In this document: piece after piece, positions 1 through 5,146 of the stretch
Layout of the letters: every line of letters begins with the position of its first letter
Numbering within the stretch: position 1 is the stretch's first letter
Origin: Paracoccaceae bacterium
Lineage (GTDB): Bacteria; Pseudomonadota; Alphaproteobacteria; Rhodobacterales; Rhodobacteraceae
Length of the DNA: 6,015 nt
Direction of reading: 5' to 3'
Assembly: GCA_003535335.1 (NCBI GenBank)
Contig: DOHJ01000130.1
Location: 1 to 6,015, forward strand
The notes under the pieces: generated by a model
What the model saw: only the letters and a program-made list of their open reading frames with translations
Database searches by the model: none
What the model was told of the DNA's origin: nothing
Translations under genes and position numbers: made by a program

Positions 1-127
1 TAAAAGCCTTACAGAATTCCATGATGTTAATACCGCGCTGACCAAGCGCCGGACCCACGGGCGGGGACGGGTTTGCTTGACCTGCAGGCACTTGCAGCTT
101 CATCGTGCCAGCCAGTTTTTTAGCCAT
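1..127 (-). CDS. rplK: 50S ribosomal protein L11 (N-terminal 42 codons, cut by window edge)
   Basis: The minus strand from the ATG at 127-125 reads [20 protein letters not shown], followed by the L11 signature [22 protein letters not shown] up to the window edge. L11 sits with 23S rRNA helices 43-44 at the base of the ribosomal stalk and takes part in factor binding and the stringent response. The visible part is the start of its N-terminal domain, with the flexible proline-rich [10 protein letters not shown] linker. A clear Shine-Dalgarno stretch, TAGGAGAAG (140-132), lies just before the ATG and fixes the start. It is the gene downstream of nusG, as in most bacteria, and rplA would be expected next beyond the edge. 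Identification is secure; the C-terminal RNA-binding domain is not in the window. Confidence 0.96.
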   Translation of the reverse strand, partial: MAKKLAGTMKLQVPAGQANPSPPVGPALGQRGINIMEFCKAF

Positions 128-131
128 TAGG

Positions 132-140
132 CTTCTCCTA
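132..140 (-). promoter_or_regulatory. Ribosome binding site of rplK
   Basis: The minus strand reads TAGGAGAAG, a strong anti-SD match ending 4 nt before the rplK ATG (core GGAG about 7 nt away). It follows a GC-rich hairpin (155-174) by about 15 nt, so folding or protein binding there could influence its accessibility. Confidence 0.75.
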
Positions 141-154
141 CTTTTTTCAACATT

Positions 155-228
155 CCCGCCGACGCGTCAGCGGGGGTTAGGGTTGCGTGGTCCGGCCCCG
201 CAGGCGCGCCTGCCGATACCTCCCACAT
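155..228 (-). promoter_or_regulatory. Structured leader between nusG and rplK (candidate autoregulatory RNA)
   Basis: Read on the minus strand, the 135-nt nusG-rplK gap contains two nested or adjacent inverted repeats. The upstream one has outer arms UGUGG (227-223) and CCACG (190-186, one G-U pair). They enclose a perfect 14-nt palindrome GCAGGCGCGCCTGC (213-200), separated from it by 9-nt purine-rich internal-loop strands on each side. The downstream one is a 20-nt near-palindrome at 155-174 (inner GACGCGTC, outer CCCGC/GCGGG, one C/A mismatch) placed just before the rplK ribosome binding site. In E. coli, ribosomal protein L1 represses its own rplK-rplA message by binding near the start of rplK, so this is where such a target would be. 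That link is inference from position; no L1 motif was verified. No T tract follows, so a simple terminator is unlikely. Confidence 0.45.
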
Positions 229-262
229 CCGCCGCGCTTTTTTCAAAACACGGCATTTTACG

Positions 263-796
263 CTAGGCGTCTTTGGTGACCTGCGTAAATTCCAGCTCGA
301 CCGGGGTAGCCCGGCCAAAAATCGATACAGTAACCTTTAGGCGCTGATTTGCATCATCCACCTCTTCGACCATACCATCAAAGCCCTCGAACGGACCGTC
401 AGAAACGGCAACTTTTTCGCCAATTTCGAAAAAGATCAGCGTACGGGGCGATTCGGCATTTTCCTCAACACGGTTCAACAACGCGTTGACCTCGGCATCG
501 CGCATCGGCATCGGGCGGCCTTGCGGGCCCAAAAATCCGGTGACGCGGTTGATCGAGTTAATCAGGTGATAAGCCTTGTCCGACATTTCCATCCGCACCA
601 GAATGTAACCGGGCATAAAGCGGCGCTCGGCGGTCACTTTTTTACCGCGACGCACCTCGATTACCTCTTCGGTGGGCACCAGAACTTCTTCGATTTCATC
701 CTGAAGGCCAGCCTCGTCAGCAGCAACTTTTACCTGCTCGGCAATCTTTTTTTCATAATTTGAAAGCACGCTTACAGAATACCACCGCTTTGCCAT
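263..796 (-). CDS. nusG: Transcription termination/antitermination protein NusG
   Basis: The 177-residue product binds RNA polymerase at the clamp, promotes processive elongation, and contacts Rho or ribosomal protein S10 through its C-terminal domain. The NGN domain spans roughly residues 3-115, starting RWYSVSVLSNYEKKIAE and carrying the hallmark RRFMPGYILVRM (58-69), then GFLGPQGRPMPM (88-99). The KOW domain covers about 125-175 (IGEKVAVSDGPFEGFDGMV, then VSIFGRATPVELEF). Length and domain order are normal for bacterial NusG. An in-frame ATG 48 nt further upstream would add 16 residues (MNFSCNS...), but family members start at MAKRWY, so I chose 796. The SD is weak (AAGGGCAG about 7 nt from the ATG). 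The gene lies between secE and rplK on the same strand, the conserved order. A terminator-like hairpin in its 5' gap suggests it may have its own promoter. Confidence 0.96.
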   Translation of the reverse strand: MAKRWYSVSVLSNYEKKIAEQVKVAADEAGLQDEIEEVLVPTEEVIEVRRGKKVTAERRFMPGYILVRMEMSDKAYHLINSINRVTGFLGPQGRPMPMRDAEVNALLNRVEENAESPRTLIFFEIGEKVAVSDGPFEGFDGMVEEVDDANQRLKVTVSIFGRATPVELEFTQVTKDA

Positions 797-863
797 CTTG
801 CTACTGCCCTTGTTGCCTATCGCGCTATTGCACGAAAAATTCAATTATTTCAAGCGGTTGCCC

Positions 864-893
864 ACTATACCCTAAACAAAAAACAGCGCGTAA
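864..893 (-). promoter_or_regulatory. nusG: Possible nusG promoter (weak)
   Basis: On the minus strand TATAGT (869-864) matches the sigma70 -10 consensus in 5 of 6 positions. The hexamer at -35 spacing is TTACGC (893-888, 18-bp spacer), which matches poorly and overlaps the terminator-like hairpin. A start near 857 would give a leader of about 60 nt before nusG. A promoter is expected if the hairpin upstream does terminate secE transcription, but the -35 is poor, so this is a suggestion only. Confidence 0.28.
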
Positions 894-910
894 CCCGAAT
901 CGTTACACGC
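878..910 (-). terminator. Rho-independent terminator-like hairpin between secE and nusG
   Basis: On the minus strand a 9-bp stem with one G-U pair joins GCGTGTAAC (910-902) to GTTACGCGC (894-886), with a 7-nt loop (GATTCGG). After two bases comes a run of six T (883-878), one G and three more T. This is the layout of an intrinsic terminator and lies about 85 nt after the secE stop. Since secE and nusG are usually co-transcribed, it may be partial or an attenuator. Confidence 0.6.
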
Positions 911-993
911 ATGCCTAATATTATGACGCCCGAAGTACATCTGAATGCCGCTAGTTTCAAGTGCCATGGTTGGAATTTCTGGCAGATTTCACT

Positions 994-1191
994 CTAGCTA
1001 AACATTGCCAAAACAGCCTGCAAACCCGAGCGTATCCCCAGATCAACGATCGAAAAGAAAGCTGCCGTCAGAGCGGCCAGAATTGTTACCATCACAGTGG
1101 TCAACATTACTTCGCGCCGGCTGGGCCAAACGACCTTGGAAACCTCGGAGCGGACCTGCTGGATAAACTGGATAGGATTTGTACGTGCCAT
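994..1191 (-). CDS. secE: Preprotein translocase subunit SecE
   Basis: This is a 65-residue single-span SecE, the small clamp subunit that stabilises SecY in the SecYEG protein-export channel of the inner membrane. The cytoplasmic amphipathic segment with the family signature RSEVSKVVWPSRREV lies at residues 14-28. It is followed by one hydrophobic helix (about 29-50, LTTVMVTILAALTAAFFSIVD) and a short periplasmic tail. The length is typical of alphaproteobacterial SecE, which lack the two extra N-terminal helices of E. coli SecE. The ATG at 1191-1189 gives the expected MARTNP start; the only SD-like bases are a weak AGGCG about 7 nt upstream. nusG follows on the same strand 197 nt downstream, and a dehydrogenase gene ends 133 nt upstream. 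No tRNA gene is seen in that upstream gap. Confidence 0.95.
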   Translation of the reverse strand: MARTNPIQFIQQVRSEVSKVVWPSRREVMLTTVMVTILAALTAAFFSIVDLGIRSGLQAVLAMFS

Positions 1192-1221
1192 GCTAGCGCC
1201 TGTGTTTGGTAAGATCGTTTG

Positions 1222-1250
1222 CAGATACGCGCTGGCGAAAACAATTTCAA
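1222..1250 (-). promoter_or_regulatory. secE: Candidate sigma70-type promoter of secE
   Basis: On the minus strand TTGAAA (1250-1245, 5 of 6 to TTGACA) is followed after 17 bp by TATCTG (1227-1222, only 3 of 6 to TATAAT). The predicted start near 1215 would leave a leader of about 24 nt before the secE ATG. Spacing and position fit, the -10 is poor. A small CCGC-AA-GCGG inverted repeat lies immediately upstream (1253-1262). The rest of the 133-nt gap (1192-1324) shows no gene or clear terminator. Confidence 0.35.
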
Positions 1251-1324
1251 CCCCGCTTGCGGCTAACCCGAAAATTTATGCTCTATTTTTGCTTGCCCGT
1301 AGCATTACACCCCGGATCACGGTC

Positions 1325-2311
1325 TCATAACATCGCCGGAACCACCTGATCCGGCGGACGGTGACCATCGGCAAAGGTTTTGATGTTGATGATTACCTTT
1401 TCACCCATTTCAATGCGCCCCTCAACAGTCGCCGACCCCATATGCGGCAACAAAACCACGTTTTTCTGCGCCCGCAGCCGAGGATTGATTTCAGTGCCAT
1501 GCTCAAACACATCCAGCCCGGCACCGGCAATATCACCACTGCGCAGCATTCGGGTTAGCGCGTTTTCATCGATCACCTCACCGCGCGAGGTATTCACAAT
1601 CACGGCATTCTTTTTCATCAGCTTTAGACGCCGCGCATTCATCAGGTGAAAAGTAGACGGCGTGTGCGGGCAGTTGATTGAAATAACATCCATCCGCGCC
1701 ACCATCTGATCCAGACTTTCCCAATAGGTTGCCTCCAGATCCTGTTCGATATCGCCGTGCAGACGTTTGCGGTTGTGATAATGCACCTGCATGCCAAAGG
1801 CGGCGGCGCGGCGCGCAACAGCCTGACCAATGCGCCCCATACCTAAAATCCCTAAACGCCGACCAGCCAAACGCCCCCCCAGAAACGCAGTCGGCGACCA
1901 GCCCTGCCAATCGCCAGATTGCATGCAGGCCAACCCTTCCGGGATGCGCCGCGTTACCGCCAAAACCAGCGCCAGCGTCATATCGGCCGTATCCTCTGTC
2001 AGCACCCCGGGTGTGTTGGAAACCAGAATGCCACGCTGACGCGCCGTTTGCACATCAATATGATCCACCCCTGCCCCGTAATTGGCAATCAGGCGCAATT
2101 GATCTCCAGCCTGACTTAGCATGCCCGCATCAACCGTATCGGTCAGGGTCGGAACCAGAACATCGGCCTGTTTCATGGCCGAAATCAATTCATCACGGCT
2201 CATCGGCGCGTCATCCTCGCGCAACTGAACATTGAACAATTCTTTCAAACGGGTCTCCACATTTTCGGGCAACCGTCGCGTCACAACAACACTTAAACGT
2301 TCAGCAGGCAT
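1325..2311 (-). CDS. D-isomer-specific 2-hydroxyacid dehydrogenase (glyoxylate/hydroxypyruvate reductase-like)
   Basis: The 328-residue protein belongs to the D-2-hydroxyacid dehydrogenases, which interconvert 2-keto acids and D-2-hydroxyacids with NAD(P)H. The substrate-binding start includes LRLIANYGAGVDHID (72-86). The Rossmann motif is LGILGMGRIGQAVARRAAAFG (153-173). The substrate-binding/catalytic arginine lies in NTSRGEVID (R243) and the catalytic histidine in LLPHMGSAT (H290). Strand beta2 ends in HYHNRKR (177-183) with no acidic residue, which favours NADPH. The usual catalytic glutamate in the ExEP-like segment is not in register: the sequence is FEHGTEINPRL, with Gly272 at that position and Glu274 two residues on. 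An in-frame ATG at 2380 would add 23 unlikely residues; the chosen ATG at 2311 has AAGGAAG about 7 nt upstream. The nearest named activity I recognise is glyoxylate/hydroxypyruvate/D-glycerate dehydrogenase; the substrate is not proven. It is the first gene of the minus-strand run leading to secE. Confidence 0.88.
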   Translation of the reverse strand: MPAERLSVVVTRRLPENVETRLKELFNVQLREDDAPMSRDELISAMKQADVLVPTLTDTVDAGMLSQAGDQLRLIANYGAGVDHIDVQTARQRGILVSNTPGVLTEDTADMTLALVLAVTRRIPEGLACMQSGDWQGWSPTAFLGGRLAGRRLGILGMGRIGQAVARRAAAFGMQVHYHNRKRLHGDIEQDLEATYWESLDQMVARMDVISINCPHTPSTFHLMNARRLKLMKKNAVIVNTSRGEVIDENALTRMLRSGDIAGAGLDVFEHGTEINPRLRAQKNVVLLPHMGSATVEGRIEMGEKVIINIKTFADGHRPPDQVVPAML

Positions 2312-2419
2312 AATCAGCTTCCTTTGTCTTTTAATAGTATTGGTTATGTGCAAAATGGCGCAACACGAGGCAAGGCACAAGAACCATGCCCGAAAGAATA
2401 GGCAAAAAGGCGGTTTTCA
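2312..2419. promoter_or_regulatory. Divergent intergenic region (dehydrogenase / SH3 protein)
   Basis: These 108 bp separate two divergent start codons and must hold both promoters. For the minus-strand dehydrogenase, TACTAT (2339-2334) is a -10-like hexamer (4 of 6), with TTGCGC (2363-2358) 18 bp upstream as a poor -35. For the plus-strand gene I see no convincing promoter, only the ribosome binding site AAAGGCGG near 2406-2413, about 6 nt before its ATG. No operator-like repeat stands out. Confidence 0.35.
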
Positions 2420-2932
2420 ATGTTGAAAAAAACATTCAAGGCATACATTCTGACATTTTTACTATGCGCAGGTTTACTGTGCACCGGTCCGACCACAGCG
2501 CAGGATCGCGGCGCAGTGACCAACCTGCCTTTGCCCCGCTTTGTTTCACTAAAAACCTCCGAGGGAAATGTGCGGCGCGGGCCCAGCCTGACTCACCGTA
2601 TCGATTGGGTTCTTAAACACCGCAATATGCCGCTGAAAATTACCGCTGAATATGGTCACTGGCGTCGGGTGCAAGACCGTGATGGCCAAGGCGGCTGGAT
2701 GCATTATTCATTGCTATCGGGGATGCGCACGGTGATTGTTGAACGCGACATGTTAACCCTGTTTGCCAAAGCTGACACCGGATCACAGGAAAATGCCCAT
2801 CTGGAAATGGGCGTGATTGCCAAGCTTGGCCCCTGCGGTCCAGAGTGGTGCAGATTAACCGCCGGTGGTCGGCGCGGCTGGGCGAAAAAGGAAGCACTTT
2901 GGGGCGTTTCACTGGATGAGATCAGGGAATAA
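2420..2932 (+). CDS. Secreted bacterial SH3-like domain protein (two repeats)
   Basis: This 170-residue protein begins with a Sec-type signal peptide: a KK-containing N region, a hydrophobic core YILTFLLCAGLLC (9-21), and likely cleavage after the TTA before Gln28. The mature part reads as two bacterial SH3-like (SH3_4/DUF1058 type) units. Unit one (about 40-100) has VRRGPSLTHRIDWVLKHRN, then HWRRVQDRDGQGGWMHYSLL. Unit two (about 102-160) has VERDMLTLFAKADTGSQ, then EWCRLTAGGRRGWAKKEALWG. The GxRRGP and GGW/RGW motifs are the family's repeated features. Cys139 and Cys144 (CGPEWC) flank the second unit and could form a disulfide in the periplasm. Such domains often bind cell-wall or protein ligands, but the specific role is unknown. 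Members are sometimes mis-annotated as an aspartyl-tRNA synthetase subunit; nothing here resembles a synthetase. An SD-like AAGGCGG supports the ATG at 2420. Confidence 0.85.
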   Translation: MLKKTFKAYILTFLLCAGLLCTGPTTAQDRGAVTNLPLPRFVSLKTSEGNVRRGPSLTHRIDWVLKHRNMPLKITAEYGHWRRVQDRDGQGGWMHYSLLSGMRTVIVERDMLTLFAKADTGSQENAHLEMGVIAKLGPCGPEWCRLTAGGRRGWAKKEALWGVSLDEIRE

Positions 2933-2952
2933 ACCTGATAGAATTTAGCAGA

Positions 2953-2994
2953 TATAGCCCGACGGTTTTATTTTGATTCTTTTGTCAGGCTATA
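2953..2994. repeat. Long inverted repeat downstream of the SH3 gene
   Basis: TATAGCC-c-GAC (2953-2963) and GTC-a-GGCTATA (2984-2994) are exact inverted copies apart from one C/A mismatch. They enclose a 20-nt T-rich loop. It starts 20 nt after the SH3 stop codon. The hairpin could act as a transcript end or stabiliser for that gene, but no uninterrupted T tract follows (AGTCTTTGATTTTACG). Because the arms are palindromic it could serve either strand. An operator or decayed element end is also possible. Confidence 0.5.
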
Positions 2995-3133
2995 AGTCTT
3001 TGATTTTACGCGCATACTTTGTAAGCTTGATATCAAAATTCACTCCCGTACGCTATATCCCAAATTTAAATCATCGCAACACAGCTGACAAACGAGACTA
3101 TTAAACCTTTCGGATAAGGATTACTTAACTGAA
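2995..3133 (+). promoter_or_regulatory. AT-rich upstream region of the LysR remnant / exporter
   Basis: This AT-rich stretch must carry the promoter for the downstream transcript. It contains a perfect 10-bp palindrome TTGATATCAA (3027-3036) and AT-rich hexamers such as TATATC (3053-3058), but no well-spaced -35/-10 pair. An AAGGA (3116-3120) lies 13 nt before the ATG at 3134, long for a ribosome binding site. The boundaries are nominal. Confidence 0.25.
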
Positions 3134-3220
3134 ATGAAAACACGTCTGCCCCCGTTAACCGCCCTGCGCGCCTTTGAATTCACCTCGCCGTTTTATTGCA
3201 CAAGAAGACACCATTTATGA
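3134..3220 (+). pseudogene. LysR-family regulator remnant (N-terminal stub), now a 28-codon upstream ORF
   Basis: The ORF begins MKTRLPPLTALRAFE (3134-3178). This is the N terminus of GcvA-like LysR transcription factors, which normally continue into the first helix of the DNA-binding domain (AFEAAARH...). Here the resemblance stops after Glu15 and the frame continues with unrelated FTSPFYCTRRHHL to a TGA at 3218-3220. No other part of a LysR gene is visible in any frame nearby, so the body appears deleted rather than frameshifted. The break falls at about 3177-3190, roughly 30 bp before the exporter start. The stop overlaps the exporter ATG as ATGA, so translation of the stub could be coupled to the exporter. 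The match is from recognition of an 11-residue block (LPPLTALRAFE). A chance upstream peptide is possible but less likely. Confidence 0.65.
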
Positions 3221-4086
3221 CTCGCAACCGCGCCACCTTGACCGGATTCAGTGCCGTTTTGCTTTGGTCGCTGCTTGCCTTATTCACCGTAGGAACTGCA
3301 CCGGTACCACCTTTCCAACTTACCGCGATCTGCTTTTCCATCGGTGGCTTGATTGGCCTGATCTGGGCCGCAAAAACCGGTAATTTCAGGCGGTTAACCA
3401 AAATAAACTGGCGGATTTATGCATTTGGCACCGCTGGCCTGTTTGGCTATCATTTCCTGTATTTTTCCGCCCTGCGCCGCGCACCCGCCGCCGAAGCAGG
3501 ATTAATTGCCTATCTTTGGCCTTTGCTGATTGTGCTGTTTTCAGGGCTGTTGCCGGGTGAACAGCTGCGCAAGGGCCATATTTTGGGCGCATTGATCAGT
3601 TTCGCCGGAGCGGCAATGCTGGTGCTCAATGGCAGCACAGGATTTCAAACCGACGCCATGGCTGGCTACGGGCTTGCTTTGTTATGCGCGCTGACTTGGG
3701 CCGGATATTCGGTTCTTTCACGTCGGTTGGGCGATATTCCAACAGACACAGTTGCAATTTTCTGCCTTGCCACAGCTGTGCTTTCGACATTTGCCCATTT
3801 GACACTGGAAACCACCGTTTGGCCCCAAACCACGCTGGGATGGTTGTCATCTATTGCGCTTGGCCTTGGTCCGGTTGGGTTGGCGTTTTATGTCTGGGAT
3901 ATCGGGGTCAAACACGGCAACATCCAACTGTTGGGCGTCGCATCCTACGCAGCCCCGCTTTTGTCGACCTTTGTGCTGATTGGGGCAGGCGTCGCAAAAC
4001 CAACGTGGGCGCTGCTACTGGCCGCCATTTTCATCACATTCGGTGCAGCACTGGCGGCGCGCGCCAGTACCGCTAAATCAATATAG
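3217..4086 (+). CDS. DMT/EamA-family exporter, YddG-like (aromatic amino acid or metabolite efflux)
   Basis: The 289-residue, strongly hydrophobic protein has about ten predicted membrane helices arranged as two EamA halves, with the second half starting near MAGYGLALLCALTWAGYSVLSRR. Its start MTRNRATLTGFSAVLLWS closely parallels E. coli YddG (MTRQKATLIG...LWS). Two further blocks also match that family: AGLIAYLWPLLIVLFSG in the first half and FYVWDIGVKHGNIQLLGVASYAAPLLS in the second. YddG exports aromatic amino acids and related compounds across the inner membrane; substrate here is inferred only. The frame extends upstream to a TTG (3196), which would add seven residues, but the YddG alignment favours the ATG at 3217. 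The SD is weak (AAGAAG, 9 nt away). That ATG overlaps the TGA of the LysR stub, suggesting translational coupling. It converges on a YdcH-like gene with a 5-bp gap and no clear terminator. Confidence 0.85.
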   Translation: MTRNRATLTGFSAVLLWSLLALFTVGTAPVPPFQLTAICFSIGGLIGLIWAAKTGNFRRLTKINWRIYAFGTAGLFGYHFLYFSALRRAPAAEAGLIAYLWPLLIVLFSGLLPGEQLRKGHILGALISFAGAAMLVLNGSTGFQTDAMAGYGLALLCALTWAGYSVLSRRLGDIPTDTVAIFCLATAVLSTFAHLTLETTVWPQTTLGWLSSIALGLGPVGLAFYVWDIGVKHGNIQLLGVASYAAPLLSTFVLIGAGVAKPTWALLLAAIFITFGAALAARASTAKSI

Positions 4087-4091
4087 TGCCA

Positions 4092-4256
4092 TCAAGAAGA
4101 AAGACGCGAGATCTCTTCCTTTAATTGAAGTTTCTGTTTTTTAAGATCAGCAATTTGCAGATCGTCGGAGCCTGGACTGCGTTGAACTTGCTCAACCCTG
4201 TCTGAGAGATTTTGATGTTTTTTGCGGAGTTCTGTTAGGTGTGAACTCATGGTCAT
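4092..4256 (-). CDS. Small YdcH/DUF465-family protein
   Basis: The minus strand encodes a 54-residue, highly charged helical protein, MTMSSHLTELRKKHQNLSDR, followed by VEQVQRSPGSDDLQIADLKK and QKLQLKEEISRLSS. The pattern fits the DUF465 (YdcH) family: LxELRKKHQxL, a P-G-x-D-D turn, then the hallmark IADLKKQKLxLKEEI. These proteins are short helical hairpins or coiled coils of unknown function. The family is commonly 50-75 residues, so this is full length. Two ATGs are in frame (4256 and 4250). AGGGAG at 4270-4265 is 8 nt from the first and 14 nt from the second, so 4256 is preferred. It lies 113 nt downstream of the methyltransferase on the same strand and ends 5 bp from the exporter stop. 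It is easily missed because of its size. Confidence 0.85.
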   Translation of the reverse strand: MTMSSHLTELRKKHQNLSDRVEQVQRSPGSDDLQIADLKKQKLQLKEEISRLSS

Positions 4257-4264
4257 TGGTTGTT

Positions 4265-4270
4265 CTCCCT
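4265..4270 (-). promoter_or_regulatory. Ribosome binding site deciding the YdcH start
   Basis: AGGGAG on the minus strand is a good anti-SD match 8 nt before the ATG at 4256-4254. The alternative in-frame ATG two codons later would be 14 nt away. Confidence 0.7.
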
Positions 4271-4308
4271 TAGTTTGTTTACCGTATTTTTAGTCGAGCA
4301 CAGATTTA

Positions 4309-4320
4309 GTGACTTGTCAC
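4309..4320. repeat. GTGAC-n2-GTCAC inverted repeat upstream of the YdcH gene
   Basis: GTGAC-TT-GTCAC is a perfect 5-2-5 inverted repeat in the 113-bp gap between the methyltransferase stop and the YdcH start, about 50 bp before the latter. Its size and position fit a dimeric repressor operator near the YdcH promoter. No convincing -35/-10 pair was found beside it, so function is a guess. The rest of the gap (4257-4369) is AT-rich with no other structure. Confidence 0.3.
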
Positions 4321-4369
4321 GAAAAATTCACAAATCCGGACCAACATCTACAGAAAACACTGGAAAACT

Positions 4370-5146
4370 TTATTTTTTCTTAACGGGATCCAAATTCAAT
4401 GCAGCGCCTTTTCGTAAAATCGCACCGATTTGCTGTGTATAGCTTTCGCGATCGCCATCATGTGCGTCGCCTTGATGCATAATTACAGGCGCAAGCAAAC
4501 GAAATGATCCGCGCGCACCCTTGCGGGCCTGTAAAATCACCAAATGCGCCGGACGGCCAATTCGCGGGGCAAACGGGAGCAGTTTTACATCGCCCAAACG
4601 TCCGTCAATCGCCGCAAGCAGCGCAGGCAGGCGTTCGGCATCCTGAATGATTGTCAGATACCCCTTGGGTTTCAAGCGCCGTGTCGCGATCTCGATCCAG
4701 TCGGCCAGCGGCGTTTGCTCGCGCAAGGCCAAATCGCGGCCGGTGTTTGCCGATCCTGTGCCGCGATCACGCAAATAATAGGGCGGGTTGGCAATCACGT
4801 GACCATAGCTGCTCTGCAAAACCTGATCTGGCAGATTTCGCAAATCCGCCCGATAAATATCCAGCCCGATTCCGTTGCTGGCCGCATTTTGACGCGCCAG
4901 ATCGGCATAATCTTCTTGCAGCTCAACCCCGGTCAAGGCCAGCCCCGGCACCCGCGCGGCCAAACACAGGCTGGCCACCCCTGCCCCGCACCCCAGCTCA
5001 AGCACGCTATCACCACCAAAGGCGCGCACAGATGCGGCCAGCAACACAGGGTCAACACCGGCGCGATAACCGCTTTTTGGCTGCAAAATCCGCAACTTAC
5101 CGCCTAAAAATAAATCGCAACTCAGATTATCGGGCCTAAATTCCAT
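4370..5146 (-). CDS. TrmN6-like tRNA1(Val) A37 N6-adenine methyltransferase
   Basis: The 258-residue class I SAM-dependent methyltransferase matches the TrmN6/YfiC group (COG4123). In E. coli this enzyme N6-methylates adenine 37 of tRNA1(Val). The family block GYRAGVDPVLLAA lies at 26-38. SAM motif I is VLELGCGAGVASL (48-60), and the acidic residue after beta2 is in TGVELQEDY (Glu75). Asp101 falls in YRADLRNLP. The N6-amine catalytic motif is NPPYYL (120-125), the (N/D)PPY signature of adenine N6 methylases. The C terminus ends in a basic DPVKKK. Length agrees with the family. The ATG at 5146 directly follows the TAA of the DUF2007 gene with no spacing, and GGGATG about 9 nt upstream can serve as SD, so the two are very likely co-transcribed and translationally coupled. 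The tRNA target is inferred from family; other adenine substrates cannot be excluded. Confidence 0.87.
   Translation of the reverse strand: MEFRPDNLSCDLFLGGKLRILQPKSGYRAGVDPVLLAASVRAFGGDSVLELGCGAGVASLCLAARVPGLALTGVELQEDYADLARQNAASNGIGLDIYRADLRNLPDQVLQSSYGHVIANPPYYLRDRGTGSANTGRDLALREQTPLADWIEIATRRLKPKGYLTIIQDAERLPALLAAIDGRLGDVKLLPFAPRIGRPAHLVILQARKGARGSFRLLAPVIMHQGDAHDGDRESYTQQIGAILRKGAALNLDPVKKK

Noticed and set aside
872..967. 31-codon minus-strand ORF (MALETSGIQMYFGRHN...) between secE and nusG
   Set aside because: No ribosome binding site, no recognisable similarity, and its 3' half consists of the terminator-like hairpin and T tract.
1192..1324. tRNA gene upstream of secE (tRNA-Trp is common there)
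   Set aside because: No acceptor/T-loop pattern such as GGTTCGAATCC and no cloverleaf arms in the 133 bp.
1729..2235. 168-codon plus-strand ORF opposite the dehydrogenase
   Set aside because: Composition (Pro/Arg/Cys/Gln-rich, no domain) is typical of an antisense shadow of a GC-rich gene; the minus-strand frame is clearly the real one.
3684..4076. 130-codon plus-strand ORF inside the exporter, other frame
   Set aside because: Lies fully within a well-supported membrane protein gene and shows no domain.
4113..4142. Possible plus-strand terminator for the exporter (CTTC...GAAG then TTTCTGTTTTTT) inside the YdcH gene
   Set aside because: The stem is only 4 bp, too weak to call; the T tract is explained by lysine codons on the other strand.
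4544..5139. Two overlapping plus-strand ORFs (187 and 162 codons) opposite the methyltransferase
   Set aside because: Low-complexity Arg/Pro/Gln-rich translations without motifs; the minus-strand frame carries the SAM and NPPY motifs.
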